Shown piece after piece: positions 27,393 to 36,089 of a stretch of 64,000 nucleotides of DNA; the first letter of the stretch is position 1, and the number at the start of each line of letters is the position of its first letter. Both the position numbers and the translations under genes were made by a program. The notes beneath the pieces are model-generated. The model had not been told where the DNA came from. It did not search any database and worked only from the letters and a program-made list of their open reading frames with translations. The DNA comes from Sphingosinicella sp. CPCC 101087 (lineage in GTDB: Bacteria; Pseudomonadota; Alphaproteobacteria; Sphingomonadales; Sphingomonadaceae): contig NZ_SBFF01000008.1 of the NCBI RefSeq assembly GCF_004151485.1, positions 1 to 64,000 of the forward strand, written 5' to 3'.

Positions 27393-27769
27393 TTCACCTC
27401 CTGCCGCCCTTATAAGCGCCCTCGCGGCGAGTTACAATATATCATCAGGATGAAAGTTCCGCGACGGCGCGCCGCTTCGGCCGAGATTCCTTGGCGCCTC
27501 CTCCCTGATCGAGCAGGGCCTTCGGGAAGCGGACCTTCCTTCACCGTCGACGAGAAGCCGCGATCACCCGCGCGTGCGGCCATGCGCCCGGCGAACGAGA
27601 CGGGTTCGACGTCGGCATGCACGGGGACGTCCTCCACTGAACAAACGGCCGGGACGTCGACGAGCCGGCGGTGCGCCGGGTGATGCGCCAGTCCGCGCCC
27701 GCCGCGGCGACCGAGCGGGCGCGATCGGCGGGCGTTGGCAAGCGTGCGCCGCTCCGCCATAGGCGGCGC
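27393..27769. other. Divergent intergenic region between the MerC gene and ctaA
   Basis: It holds the promoter zones of the MerC gene (minus) and ctaA (plus). A Zur-like box lies at 27431-27443. The ctaA frame is open to 27671, so part of this stretch could be coding, but its Arg/Ala-rich sequence does not resemble the family N-terminus. Confidence 0.4.
27431..27443. promoter_or_regulatory. Possible Zur operator
   Basis: GTTACAATATATC matches the common Zur pattern GTTATAnTATAAC at all but two positions, and lies 39 nt upstream of the MerC gene start. It is the only AT-rich patch in a GC-rich stretch and stands near zur itself. Assignment rests on motif and context only. Confidence 0.45.
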
Positions 27770-28804
27770 ATGTTCTCGAGACCCGCAGCGGCCCGGCCGC
27801 GGCCCGCCGCCATTTCCGCCTGGCTGCTCGTCGTTGCCGCCCTGGTCTTCCTGATGGTGGTGGTCGGCGGAATCACGCGCCTTACCGAATCGGGCCTGTC
27901 GATGGTGCGCTGGGAGCCGATTTCCGGTGCAATCCCGCCGCTCGACGACGCCGACTGGCAGGCCGAGTTCGACCATTACCGGGCGACTCCGCAATATCGG
28001 ATCAACAACAGCGCGATGACGCTGGAAGACTTCAAGACCATCTTCTTCTGGGAATATGTCCACCGGCTTCTCGGACGGCTTATCGGGCTCGCTTTCGCTT
28101 TGCCTTTGCTCTGGTTCTGGTGGCGCAGGGCGATCCCGGCGGGATATGGCTGGAAGCTGACCGGGCTGCTGGCTCTGGGGGGGCTTCAGGGCGCGATCGG
28201 CTGGTGGATGGTCGCCTCGGGCTTGGTCGATGTCCCGGAGGTCAGCCACATCCGGCTTGCCGTCCATCTCCTCACCGCTTTGCTGATCTTCGCCGGCCTG
28301 ATCTGGGTCGCCCTCGATCTCAGGGCCATGGCGAGGCGGCCTTCGGCACCGCCGGTCCGGATGCCGCTGCTCGCCATCTGGGCCCTGTGCCTTCTCTTCC
28401 TCCAGTTCCTGTTCGGCGCCTATGTCGCCGGGCTCGAGGCGGGCTATGCCTTCAATAGCTGGCCGCGAATGGGCGACGAATGGTTCCCGGCCGAAGCACC
28501 GATGCTCGAGCCGTTCCTGCGCAACTTCGCGGACAATCCCGTCATGGTTCAGTTCGTGCATCGGTGGCTCGCCTTCGTCGTCGCCGCCTTGGTCGTCTGG
28601 CTCGGCACCCGCGCCTGGTCGCAAGGGTTGCGCAGCGAGGCCACGATGCTGGTCGGTGCGGTCGTCATTCAGATCCTGCTCGGCATCCTCACCCTGCTCT
28701 CGGGCGTTCAGATAGACATTGCGGTGGCCCATCAGGGGATGGCGGCCCTGCTGCTCGCGGCCGTGATCCTGGCCGCGCATCGCCTGGGGGAGAGAAAGGC
28801 GTGA
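27770..28804 (+). CDS. ctaA: Haem A synthase (COX15/CtaA family)
   Basis: Inner-membrane enzyme converting haem O to haem A for cytochrome aa3 oxidases. It has 344 aa from the ATG at 27770 (MFSRPAAARPRPAAISAWLL); the frame is open further upstream. Eight helices are expected and visible. The haem-ligand histidines are in FFWEYVHRLLGR, VSHIRLAVHLL, VQFVHRWLAFV and IAVAHQGMAALL. It also has GGITRLTESGLSMVRWEPI and NSWPRMGDEWFP, both hallmarks. The TGA overlaps the GTG start of cutA. Confidence 0.94.
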   Translation: MFSRPAAARPRPAAISAWLLVVAALVFLMVVVGGITRLTESGLSMVRWEPISGAIPPLDDADWQAEFDHYRATPQYRINNSAMTLEDFKTIFFWEYVHRLLGRLIGLAFALPLLWFWWRRAIPAGYGWKLTGLLALGGLQGAIGWWMVASGLVDVPEVSHIRLAVHLLTALLIFAGLIWVALDLRAMARRPSAPPVRMPLLAIWALCLLFLQFLFGAYVAGLEAGYAFNSWPRMGDEWFPAEAPMLEPFLRNFADNPVMVQFVHRWLAFVVAALVVWLGTRAWSQGLRSEATMLVGAVVIQILLGILTLLSGVQIDIAVAHQGMAALLLAAVILAAHRLGERKA

Positions 28805-29124
28805 ACGACATCGTCAGCGTCTACTCCACGTTCGGCAGCGAGGAAGAAGCGCGGCGCGTCGCCCGTATCCTGGTCGAGGAAGGGCATGCCGCCTGCGCCA
28901 ACATCCTCGCGCCTTCCCATTCGATCTACCGCTGGCAGGGCAAGGTCGAGGAGGCGCCGGAAGTGCCGGCGATCTTCAAGACGAGCGCCGAACGGGCGCC
29001 GGCGCTGATCGCCCGCATCGGGGCGCTCCACAGCTATGATGTTCCGGCCGCCGTCATCTGGCCTGTCGCAACGGCGCTCGATGCCTATCAAGCCTGGGTG
29101 GTCGAAGAGACCCGAACGGGCTGA
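28801..29124 (+). CDS. cutA: CutA divalent cation tolerance protein
   Basis: Small trimeric ferredoxin-fold protein, 107 aa, linked to tolerance of divalent metals, exact role unclear. The GTG start overlaps the ctaA stop (GTGA). Motifs are ARRVARILVEEGHAACANIL, IYRWQGKVEEAPEVPAIFKT and LHSYDVPAAVIWPV, the family's three conserved blocks. Cytosolic. Probably co-transcribed with ctaA. Confidence 0.93.
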   Translation: MNDIVSVYSTFGSEEEARRVARILVEEGHAACANILAPSHSIYRWQGKVEEAPEVPAIFKTSAERAPALIARIGALHSYDVPAAVIWPVATALDAYQAWVVEETRTG

Positions 29125-29125
29125 C

Positions 29126-29971
29126 ATGCGTGCGGCGGAACTGGTTCCGGCGGCCGGCTCGGCGACCCAAGGCGGGTCGGCGGTCTGGCTTCGATGGAGC
29201 GGGACGGCGCTGGCCGCGAGCGCCTGGTTCTCCGCCGCTCTGTTCGGCATCTACATCATCTTCTTCTACGCCGGGGCGATCGCCGTCGGCACGCCGGCCG
29301 ATTGGAACGAGGTTCTCCCCGGACTGTTCGCGCCCGAAACGCCCGCGGCAACGGCCGGAATAGCCGCCCACTTCGCCGCCGGCGCCATCCTGCTGCTGCT
29401 CGGGCCTGTCCAGCTCGTCGGAAGGATACGCCGGGCGGCACCCGCCCTTCACCACTGGATCGGCCGGCTCTACGTCGCCTCGGCTCTGATCGCCGGGCTC
29501 GGCGGCCTCGCCTTCATCCTCGTCAGGGGCACGGTCGGGGGGACGGTCATGGACCTGGGCTTCGGCCTCTACGGCGCACTGGTCGTGGCGGCGGCAGTCG
29601 AGACGCTCAGGCATGCACGCGCGCGGCGCCTCGAGCGCCACCGCGCCTGGGCGATCCGGCTCTTCGCGCTCGCGATCGGATCGTGGCTCTACCGGCTTGA
29701 ATATGGACTTTGGTTCGTCGCCACGGGCGCCGCCGGACACACCGCCGATTTCCGCGGCGGGTTCGATCTCGTGATGGACTTCGCTTTCTATCTGCCCAAC
29801 CTCCTTGTCGCGGAGCTCTTCATCCGCGCGCGCGCGGCGCCGGGCCGGCCGCTGCTCCAGACGGTCAGTGCGCTCCTGCTCACCGCCGCGACGGCGGTGA
29901 TCGCCCTCGCAACCTGGGAGTTCGCGCGGCTCGCCTGGCTTCCCGGGATCGCCTTTCGCGTGACGGGATGA
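29126..29971 (+). CDS. DUF2306 family membrane protein
   Basis: A 281-aa membrane protein with about seven hydrophobic segments. It carries the family's conserved positions: HHWIGRLYVASALIAGLGG in the middle and ERHRAWAIRLFALAIGSWL later, then FYLPNLLVAELFIRAR. It starts 2 nt after the cutA stop and so belongs to the ctaA-cutA unit. The function of the family is unknown; the two conserved His-Arg motifs could bind a cofactor or ion. Confidence 0.72.
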   Translation: MRAAELVPAAGSATQGGSAVWLRWSGTALAASAWFSAALFGIYIIFFYAGAIAVGTPADWNEVLPGLFAPETPAATAGIAAHFAAGAILLLLGPVQLVGRIRRAAPALHHWIGRLYVASALIAGLGGLAFILVRGTVGGTVMDLGFGLYGALVVAAAVETLRHARARRLERHRAWAIRLFALAIGSWLYRLEYGLWFVATGAAGHTADFRGGFDLVMDFAFYLPNLLVAELFIRARAAPGRPLLQTVSALLLTAATAVIALATWEFARLAWLPGIAFRVTG

Positions 29972-29991
29972 ACCACGGTCCGATCCCGCTT

Positions 29992-30016
29992 CCATAGGCT
30001 ATGGTATTGCAATACC
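29992..30016. promoter_or_regulatory. Two overlapping palindromes upstream of rplM
   Basis: CCATAG-G-CTATGG (29992-30004) runs into the perfect 14-bp palindrome GGTATTGCAATACC (30003-30016), sharing GG. They lie between the DUF2306 gene and rplM, 114 nt before the rplM start. They could be an operator or a terminator of the upstream unit; no T-run follows. Confidence 0.4.
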
Positions 30017-30129
30017 TCTCGTGAAACCCGCCCAATCCCTTGACTTTCCACACCTCCGCTGCCATCTGCCCGCCGTCCGCGCCGCTCGCATTCGCAGCGG
30101 CGCTGCTCATTTTGAAGAGGTCCGGGCCC

Positions 30130-30609
30130 ATGAAGGCGCTGATGAAGACCACCAAGGCCGTCAAGCCGGCCGAGGTGGAGAAGAAGTGGCATCTGATCGA
30201 TGCCGACGGGCTGGTGGTCGGGCGCCTCGCGTCGATCGTCGCCAACATCCTGCGCGGCAAGCACAAGCCGAGCTTCACCCCGCATGTCGATTGCGGCGAT
30301 CATGTCGTCATCGTCAATGCAGACAAGGTGCGCTTCACCGGCCGCAAGCTGGCGCAGAAGACCTATTACAAGCACACCGGCTATGCTGGCGGCATCAAGG
30401 AAATTACCGCCGGCAAGGTGCTGGAGGGCCGCTTTCCCGAGCGTGTGCTGGAGAAGGCGATCGAGCGGATGATTCCGCGCGGTCCGCTGGGCCGGGAGCA
30501 GATGCGCTCGCTTCACCTCTATTCCGGCGCCGAGCATCCGCACGGCGGCCAGAATCCTGAGATCCTCGATGTCGCGGCGATGAACCGCAAGAACAAGGTG
30601 GGTGCCTGA
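30130..30609 (+). CDS. rplM: 50S ribosomal protein L13
   Basis: Large-subunit ribosomal protein, early assembly and 23S rRNA binding, 159 aa. The ATG at 30130 ([13 protein letters not shown]) has AGAGG upstream; a second ATG 12 nt later is possible. Motifs are [48 protein letters not shown] and [16 protein letters not shown]. Its stop overlaps the rpsI start (TGATG), the normal L13-S9 operon order. Confidence 0.97.
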   Translation: MKALMKTTKAVKPAEVEKKWHLIDADGLVVGRLASIVANILRGKHKPSFTPHVDCGDHVVIVNADKVRFTGRKLAQKTYYKHTGYAGGIKEITAGKVLEGRFPERVLEKAIERMIPRGPLGREQMRSLHLYSGAEHPHGGQNPEILDVAAMNRKNKVGA

Positions 30610-31142
30610 TGTCCGATACCCGTCAATCGCTTTCCGATCTGGCTGAGCTGACCACTGGCGATGCCGCTCCGGCGGCGGAAGCCCCCGAGGCCGCACAGCC
30701 CGTCGAGCCGCGGGGCGGCCCGCCCGCGCCGCTGCGCGAGCAGCAGATCGACAAGCAGGGCCGCGCTTACGCCACTGGCCGCCGCAAGGACGCGGTCGCC
30801 CGAGTCTGGCTGAAGCCCGGCACCGGCAAGATCACCGTCAACGGCCGCGACCAGAGCGTCTATTTCGCCCGGCCGACCCTGCGCCTCGTGATCAACCAGC
30901 CGTTCGACATCGCCGAGCGGCGGGGCCAGTATGACGTCGTCTGCTCTGTGGTCGGCGGAGGCCTTTCGGGCCAGGCCGGCGCGGTCAAGCACGGTATCGC
31001 CCAGGCACTGAGCCGCTACGAGCCGGCGCTTCGGAGCACGGTCAAGCAGGCCGGCTTCCTCACCCGCGACCCGCGCGTCGTGGAGCGCAAGAAATATGGC
31101 CGCGCCAAGGCTCGCCGCAGCTTCCAGTTCTCGAAGCGCTGA
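30609..31142 (+). CDS. rpsI: 30S ribosomal protein S9
   Basis: Small-subunit protein whose C-terminal tail reaches the P-site tRNA, 177 aa. The S9 core starts near residue 50 ([19 protein letters not shown]) and ends in the universal SKR tail. Before it is an Ala/Pro/Glu-rich extension of about 48 residues, typical for alphaproteobacteria such as sphingomonads. Translation is coupled to rplM through TGATG. A stem-loop follows at 31173. Confidence 0.97.
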   Translation: MSDTRQSLSDLAELTTGDAAPAAEAPEAAQPVEPRGGPPAPLREQQIDKQGRAYATGRRKDAVARVWLKPGTGKITVNGRDQSVYFARPTLRLVINQPFDIAERRGQYDVVCSVVGGGLSGQAGAVKHGIAQALSRYEPALRSTVKQAGFLTRDPRVVERKKYGRAKARRSFQFSKR

Positions 31143-31172
31143 TCTGGCGAGACGAAAAGGTGCTTCAACGAG

Positions 31173-31196
31173 GCGGCTCGGAGAAATCCGGGCCGC
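31173..31196 (+). terminator. Terminator of the rplM-rpsI operon
   Basis: GCGGCTCGG and CCGGGCCGC pair over 9 bp with one G-T pair around a 6-nt loop, followed by TTCTGCTTTC. It starts 31 nt after the rpsI stop. Confidence 0.6.
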
Positions 31197-31276
31197 TTCT
31201 GCTTTCAGGCGGCGGCGAAGCGTCTTATTCTTCCGGCCGCGGGCTCCAGGCCGGGTCCCAATCTCCGAGGCTGTGC

Positions 31277-31543
31277 ATGAGATCGATAATCCTCCTCCCC
31301 TTCGCCGCTCTTCTCCTCTCGGGCTGTCTGGTCCGTACCGCCGCCAACGTCGTGACCCTGCCGGTCAAGGCCGTCGGCGCCGGAGTCGACGCCGTCACGA
31401 CCAGCCAGTCCGAGGCGGATCAGCGGCGCGGGCGCGAGATACGCGAGCAGGAGGAGAGACTGGGGCGGCTCCAGCGCCGCTGCGAGCGCGACCCCGATCG
31501 GGAGGAATGCGACGAGCTGCGGCAGATGCCGCGGGCGGGTTGA
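31277..31543 (+). CDS. Small lipoprotein with charged helical tail
   Basis: An 88-residue protein with a lipoprotein signal (MRSIILLPFAALLLSGC, lipobox LLSGC), followed by NVVTLPVKAVGAGVDAVTT and a strongly charged coiled-coil-like tail (GREIREQEERLGRLQRRCE). Likely anchored in the outer membrane. The family is not recognised; similar lipoproteins with an NVVTLPVK motif occur in sphingomonads. It ends next to the convergent globin gene. Confidence 0.75.
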   Translation: MRSIILLPFAALLLSGCLVRTAANVVTLPVKAVGAGVDAVTTSQSEADQRRGREIREQEERLGRLQRRCERDPDREECDELRQMPRAG

Positions 31544-31546
31544 TCC

Positions 31547-31972
31547 TCACGCCGCGAGCGGCTCCGCCTCCAGCGCGTGCAGCATGACGTCGATCACCTG
31601 CCGGCAGGCCAGCCACCAGCTCTGCCGGTGCGCCGGCGTGAACGAATCGCCGAGCAGCGATTCCAGGGCCGAGAGCAGCGCATCGGCGATGATGACGTGA
31701 TGCCGCTCGCCGATGCCGAGCGCCGCGCCGTGAAATGCGAGCCATTCGAGCACCGGGACGATCGGGTGGAGACGGTCGACCAAAGCGACGATGCCCGCTA
31801 CCGCATGGTGGAGTTTGTCGCCGCGCAAAGCCGGATTGCTGCTGAACAGCCGCCAGAGCGCCGGGTCCCGGGCAAAAAGCTCGGCCATGAAGCAGCCGGC
31901 GAGCTGGATCCGCTGCGTTTCGGCGATCCGAAAGCTCCTCTTCACCAATTGGCACTGTTGCGGGGTCATCAT
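31547..31972 (-). CDS. Single-domain globin
   Basis: A 141-aa globin resembling the haem domain of flavohaemoglobins. Features are an N-terminal helix (QQCQLVKRSFRIAETQRIQL), FYxxLF-like CFMAELFARDPALWRLF, the F-helix region LEWLAFHGAALGIGERHH containing the probable proximal His, and ALESLLGDSFTPAHRQSWW. Two adjacent ATGs (31972, 31969) could start it. No reductase domain is attached, so it may bind O2 or NO as a free globin. Confidence 0.78.
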   Translation of the reverse strand: MMTPQQCQLVKRSFRIAETQRIQLAGCFMAELFARDPALWRLFSSNPALRGDKLHHAVAGIVALVDRLHPIVPVLEWLAFHGAALGIGERHHVIIADALLSALESLLGDSFTPAHRQSWWLACRQVIDVMLHALEAEPLAA

Positions 31973-32097
31973 TCCATCCTTTCCTTCTCGAAGGAGGGAT
32001 AGAGACGCTGCGTGGCCGGCTGATGCCGCCGGCGGGGCCATATTGTTTCAATTGTGGCGGCTGCCGCGCTCAGCCGGAGCGCGGCAGGATCCACGCC

Positions 32098-32895
32098 TCA
32101 GCCCGCAGGCATATCCCCGCGCCGCAGGTCGGCGAGAAATTCTCGCACGCGGCGGGCATTGACGCCGATGTCGCTGACGCCGACGCGGCTCACCGAGCGC
32201 ATGTCGACGATCGATCCGGTGCCGTCGCCCGCCGGCCGCACCCGTACGACGACATCGTCCTTGAACCGGAAGAACAAGCTGGTGTCGACCGCCTCGACGA
32301 TGCCGTTGTCGGGATCGGCGGTGACGATCTCCCATCCGCGATTCTCGGCCAATGCTCGCGCCCGCGCGACGGTCTCCTCGACGCTCCACGGCACGCGGAT
32401 CGTGGCGATATCGCCATAATGCTCGCGATGGATCGCCTTCCAGCGCTCGCGCGGCGAAAGCGCGGCAAGCTCGGCGCGGCCCATGTCCGGAACGACCGCG
32501 AGATTGTCCTCGCGCTCGGCGAGGCGATGGAATTGCGGCCAGTCTTCCAGGTCGGTCGAGATGTCGTGGATCGGCGGCACGCTGCGAGCCGTCCGGATCT
32601 GGTTGCCCAGAAATGCGACGAAGGCCCCCGCCACCAGGATGACCGCGAGGTTGAGCAGAATCAGTTTCGGTGCCGCGCTTCGCGCAATGAAGATGGCGAC
32701 GAGCGCCAGCACGATTCCGGCGATAGCGGCGAAGAAGGCATATCGGAGAACGCTGAAACCGACGCCGAAATGCCAGGCGCCGCCGCCGGCACCGAAGGCG
32801 GCGATCGCGGCGGCGGCCACCGAGCCGAGGCCGAGAATCGCGGCAGCGATGCTGAGGCGGCCGGCCCAGCGCCGCTTCTTCATGGCTTCCACCAT
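32098..32895 (-). CDS. DUF1499 family membrane protein
   Basis: A 265-aa protein with three N-terminal hydrophobic segments (LSIAAAILGLGSVAAAAIAA, YAFFAAIAGIVLALVAIFIA, LILLNLAVILVAGAFVAFL). A soluble DUF1499 domain follows: TVARARALAENRGWEIVTAD, IVEAVDTSLFFRFKDDVVVR and SRVGVSDIGVNARRVREFL. The domain's function is unknown. It is divergent from the PAS-GGDEF-EAL gene, with 159 nt between. Confidence 0.82.
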   Translation of the reverse strand: MVEAMKKRRWAGRLSIAAAILGLGSVAAAAIAAFGAGGGAWHFGVGFSVLRYAFFAAIAGIVLALVAIFIARSAAPKLILLNLAVILVAGAFVAFLGNQIRTARSVPPIHDISTDLEDWPQFHRLAEREDNLAVVPDMGRAELAALSPRERWKAIHREHYGDIATIRVPWSVEETVARARALAENRGWEIVTADPDNGIVEAVDTSLFFRFKDDVVVRVRPAGDGTGSIVDMRSVSRVGVSDIGVNARRVREFLADLRRGDMPAG

Positions 32896-33054
32896 CGACC
32901 GTCCTCCAATGAAAGCGCGCCCCCTATGCGCCCCGCCGTCGTTTCGGACAAGAGCCTGGGGCGGTTCTGGGGCGCCCGGACGGGTCCGAACCGCCGCTCC
33001 GTCCCGTCCGGCGAGGACAACGGCTTCTTAAGGTGAACCGCCTAGAGCGGCGGC

Positions 33055-35769
33055 ATGCGAGTCCTTCGAAAGCATGTCGAGCCGGCCGCAACCGATGCCG
33101 ACGATCCGCTGTCGCTCGCCCAGCTCCTGGTCCAGGACTTCGGTCCGGGCGTCGACGAGCGGGCGGAAAGCGCAGCGCGCGAGCGGCTGCGCGCTCTGGT
33201 GCCGGCGCCCGCTTTCTTTCTCGGCGTCCATTTCATCTGCGCCGCCGCGATCCTCATTGCCGTTGGGCCGCGGGCCGTCGCATCGGTCCAGCTACTGGTG
33301 CCGCTCGGAGCGCTGCTCCTCATCGACGTGGCGGCATGGCTGCTTTCCCGGCGCTTTCCGGTGTCGAGGATCGCCCCCCATGCCGCGCTACGATTTGCGG
33401 CCGTCTATGCCGTTGCGGCCATCGCCCTGACTGCAGCAGCCTTCGCCGCGGCCGGGAGCGCCGACGCCGGCGCCGCCCCCTTGCTGGGGCTCGGCCTCGC
33501 CTGCGGCTTGCTCGCCGTCCCCCTCTCCTTCGTCGCCTTTCCGGGCCTCGCGGCAATCGGGGGCTTCGGCGCCGCCGCCGCTTGGCTGTTCCTGTCGGGC
33601 GACCCCGGCAGCACCAGCATCGGCGCCTTGCTCGCTTTGTGCCTGGTTCAGCTGAGCGTGCGCCACACCGCGGAACGGCTCACCCAGCTCAGGCGGCGGG
33701 TGGTAATCGACTGGAAGGCTCAACGTGCCAGCCGTTTCATCGAGGAGTTCGAGCAGGCCGGACGCGGGTGGTTCTGGGAGACGACCGCGCGAGGTGCCTT
33801 GTCCTACGTATCGGATCAGCTCGCAGACGACCTTGGCATGCCCGCGGCGGACCTGATCGGCCGCCCCTTCACCGACCTGATCGGTTCGGATTCGTCCGGC
33901 TCGGCGGATTCGTCTGAACGGACGCTCGGATTCCACCTGTCCGCCCGCCTGCCCTTCGCCGACATCACCGTGCGCGCGAACATCAAGGCGGAGCTCTGGT
34001 GGTCGCTGTCCGGGACGCCGAGCTTCGACGAATATGGCCGCTTCCTCGGCTTTCGCGGCATCGGTACCGACCTGACCGAGCAGCGCCGTTCCGAGGACGA
34101 GATCAACCGCCTCGCAAAATATGATTCCCTCACCGGCCTGCCGAACCGGATGCTGATGCGCCGCACGCTCGACGAGACCCTGCAGGGCAGCGGCGCGAAT
34201 GGCGAATGCGCGCTTTTCCTCATCGACCTGGACCGGTTCAAGAACGTCAACGACACGCTTGGGCACCCGATCGGCGACGCGCTCCTGAAGCAGGTCGCCC
34301 AGCGCCTGGCTTCGGTGATCGGCGAGAAGGGCCAGATCGGCCGGCTCGGCGGCGACGAGTTCAAGGCCGTGCTTCCAGGGATGACCGATGAGGCGACGCT
34401 GGCCCAGCTCGCCGCACGGCTGATCCAGCAGGTGTCGATGCCCTACCTGATCGAGGGTCACAACATTTCGATCGGCGCTTCGGTCGGGATCGCTCTGGCG
34501 CCGACGGATGGCGCCTGCGGCGACGCGCTGATCCGCGACGCCGACCTCGCTCTTTATTCCGCCAAGGCAGCGGGCCGCGGCACTTTCTGCTTCTTCGCGC
34601 CCGAAATGCATAGCGAGGCGCAGGACCGGCAATTGCTCGAGAACGACCTTCGCAAGGCGATCACCCGGGGCGAGCTCGAACTCTATTACCAGCCGGTCGT
34701 CGACGCGAAGACGGAGGCGCTTTGCGGCTTCGAGGCCCTGGTGCGTTGGCACCATCCCTCTCGCGGCATGATCTCGCCCAGCACCTTCATCCAGCTCGCC
34801 GAGGAGTGCGGAATCATCGTCCAGCTCGGCGAATGGGTGCTGCGCACCGCCTGCGCCGCCGCTGCGAAATGGCCGGAGAATGTCCGGGTTGCGGTCAACC
34901 TGTCGCCGGTCCAGTTCACCGAGGCGAACCTGCCCAACACGATCGTCAGCGCTCTGGCCAATGCCGGCCTGGCGCCGCGCCGGCTCGAGATCGAAATCAC
35001 CGAAGGCGTGTTCCTGGTCGAGAGCGAGTCGACCGACGACATGTTCGCCCGGCTGAAGGCCATCGGCGTGCGCCTGGCGCTCGACGATTTCGGCACCGGC
35101 TATTCGAGCCTCGGCTATTTGCGCAAGACTCCGTTCGACAAGATCAAGATCGACCAGTCCTTCGTCCGCGGCGCCGCCAAGAAGGGCAGCCGCAACGCCG
35201 CGATCATCCGCGCCATCGTCACTCTGGCCGAGAGCCTCGGCATGGACACCACGGCCGAAGGCGCCGAAACGCATGACGAGCTCACCCTTATCCGGGACCT
35301 CGGCTGCTCGCACGTCCAGGGCTTCATCTTCGGGCGCCCGATGGTCACGGAGGAAGCCGACAAGCTCGCCGCCCAGAACAAGGCGGTCACCGCCGACGGT
35401 TTCCAGTTCAACCGTCCGCCCCGGCAGGGCCTCCTCAAGGTCGCGACCTTGCAGTGGAACGGCATGCAGATGCCGGTTCGGGTTCGGAACATCTCGACCG
35501 GCGGCGCACTGATCGAGGGTGACCGCGCATTGCCCATCGAGGCGAAGGTCCAGCTCGATCTGCCCGGTTGCGGCTGCCTCGGCGCAGAGGTCCGCTGGAC
35601 CGATTCCGGTCGCCTGGGGGTCCAGTTCGACGAGGAACTGGACCTGCGCCGGCTGGTGCCGGGCCGGCCAAAGGGGTTCGGCGCCCGCCTGCAGAGCGAT
35701 TCCTATCGCCCGGTCGAGCTTTCCCAGGGCCTGGAGAAGAGGGCGTTGCGCGCGTCCGACTTGCGCTGA
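33055..35769 (+). CDS. Membrane-bound PAS-GGDEF-EAL-PilZ protein (cyclic di-GMP turnover)
   Basis: A 904-aa signalling protein for cyclic di-GMP. Order: hydrophobic region of about five helices (residues 52-205), PAS-like domain (225-345, ending FRGIGTDLTEQRR), GGDEF domain (350-515) with the exact signature RLGGDEF at 430-436, EAL domain (525-770) with GFEALVRW, DDFGTGYSS and a Q-V-Q-G-F-I-F-G-like ending, and a C-terminal PilZ domain (785-870) with NISTGGA. Both catalytic signatures are intact, so it may make and break the messenger. No RxxD inhibitory site is seen before GGDEF. The PilZ domain lacks a clear RxxxR, so its ligand binding is doubtful. Confidence 0.92.
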   Translation: MRVLRKHVEPAATDADDPLSLAQLLVQDFGPGVDERAESAARERLRALVPAPAFFLGVHFICAAAILIAVGPRAVASVQLLVPLGALLLIDVAAWLLSRRFPVSRIAPHAALRFAAVYAVAAIALTAAAFAAAGSADAGAAPLLGLGLACGLLAVPLSFVAFPGLAAIGGFGAAAAWLFLSGDPGSTSIGALLALCLVQLSVRHTAERLTQLRRRVVIDWKAQRASRFIEEFEQAGRGWFWETTARGALSYVSDQLADDLGMPAADLIGRPFTDLIGSDSSGSADSSERTLGFHLSARLPFADITVRANIKAELWWSLSGTPSFDEYGRFLGFRGIGTDLTEQRRSEDEINRLAKYDSLTGLPNRMLMRRTLDETLQGSGANGECALFLIDLDRFKNVNDTLGHPIGDALLKQVAQRLASVIGEKGQIGRLGGDEFKAVLPGMTDEATLAQLAARLIQQVSMPYLIEGHNISIGASVGIALAPTDGACGDALIRDADLALYSAKAAGRGTFCFFAPEMHSEAQDRQLLENDLRKAITRGELELYYQPVVDAKTEALCGFEALVRWHHPSRGMISPSTFIQLAEECGIIVQLGEWVLRTACAAAAKWPENVRVAVNLSPVQFTEANLPNTIVSALANAGLAPRRLEIEITEGVFLVESESTDDMFARLKAIGVRLALDDFGTGYSSLGYLRKTPFDKIKIDQSFVRGAAKKGSRNAAIIRAIVTLAESLGMDTTAEGAETHDELTLIRDLGCSHVQGFIFGRPMVTEEADKLAAQNKAVTADGFQFNRPPRQGLLKVATLQWNGMQMPVRVRNISTGGALIEGDRALPIEAKVQLDLPGCGCLGAEVRWTDSGRLGVQFDEELDLRRLVPGRPKGFGARLQSDSYRPVELSQGLEKRALRASDLR

Positions 35770-35925
35770 CGCCCGGGGCCGATGAGAAGCGAGGGTGTGG
35801 GCGGCCGGTGCCTAGTCGGCATCGCACCCGCCGGAGAGAGTTGACCGGAAAGCTCGGATTGTGGCAATCGCCAGTCGTCCCTCGGGGATGGCAAGGGCGC
35901 CGGAAGACCCTACATTCCGGCCGGT

Positions 35926-35999
35926 GCGGGCGTAGCTCAATGGTAGAGCAGAAGCTTCCCAAGCTTACGACGAGGGTTCGATTCCCTTCGCCCGCTCCA
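35926..35999 (+). tRNA. tRNA-Gly (anticodon CCC)
   Basis: A full cloverleaf: acceptor stem GCGGGCG/CGCCCGC, D-arm GCTCAATGGTAGAGC, anticodon loop TTCCCAA, T-arm GGGTTCGATTCCC, discriminator T and encoded CCA. TACATT at 35911-35916 could be its -10 element. No integrase lies beside it. Confidence 0.95.
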
Positions 36000-36089
36000 T
36001 CCCACGCGCATTGATCGGCTAACCCCCCGAGCCTTTGTGGTGCTCCATCTTGCCGGGCAGCGCCTGGTTCTACGCGGCTCCGGTTCCGC

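Noticed and set aside
33388..35313. Minus-strand ORF of 641 codons
   Set aside because: Antisense of the GGDEF-EAL gene; no protein-like composition.
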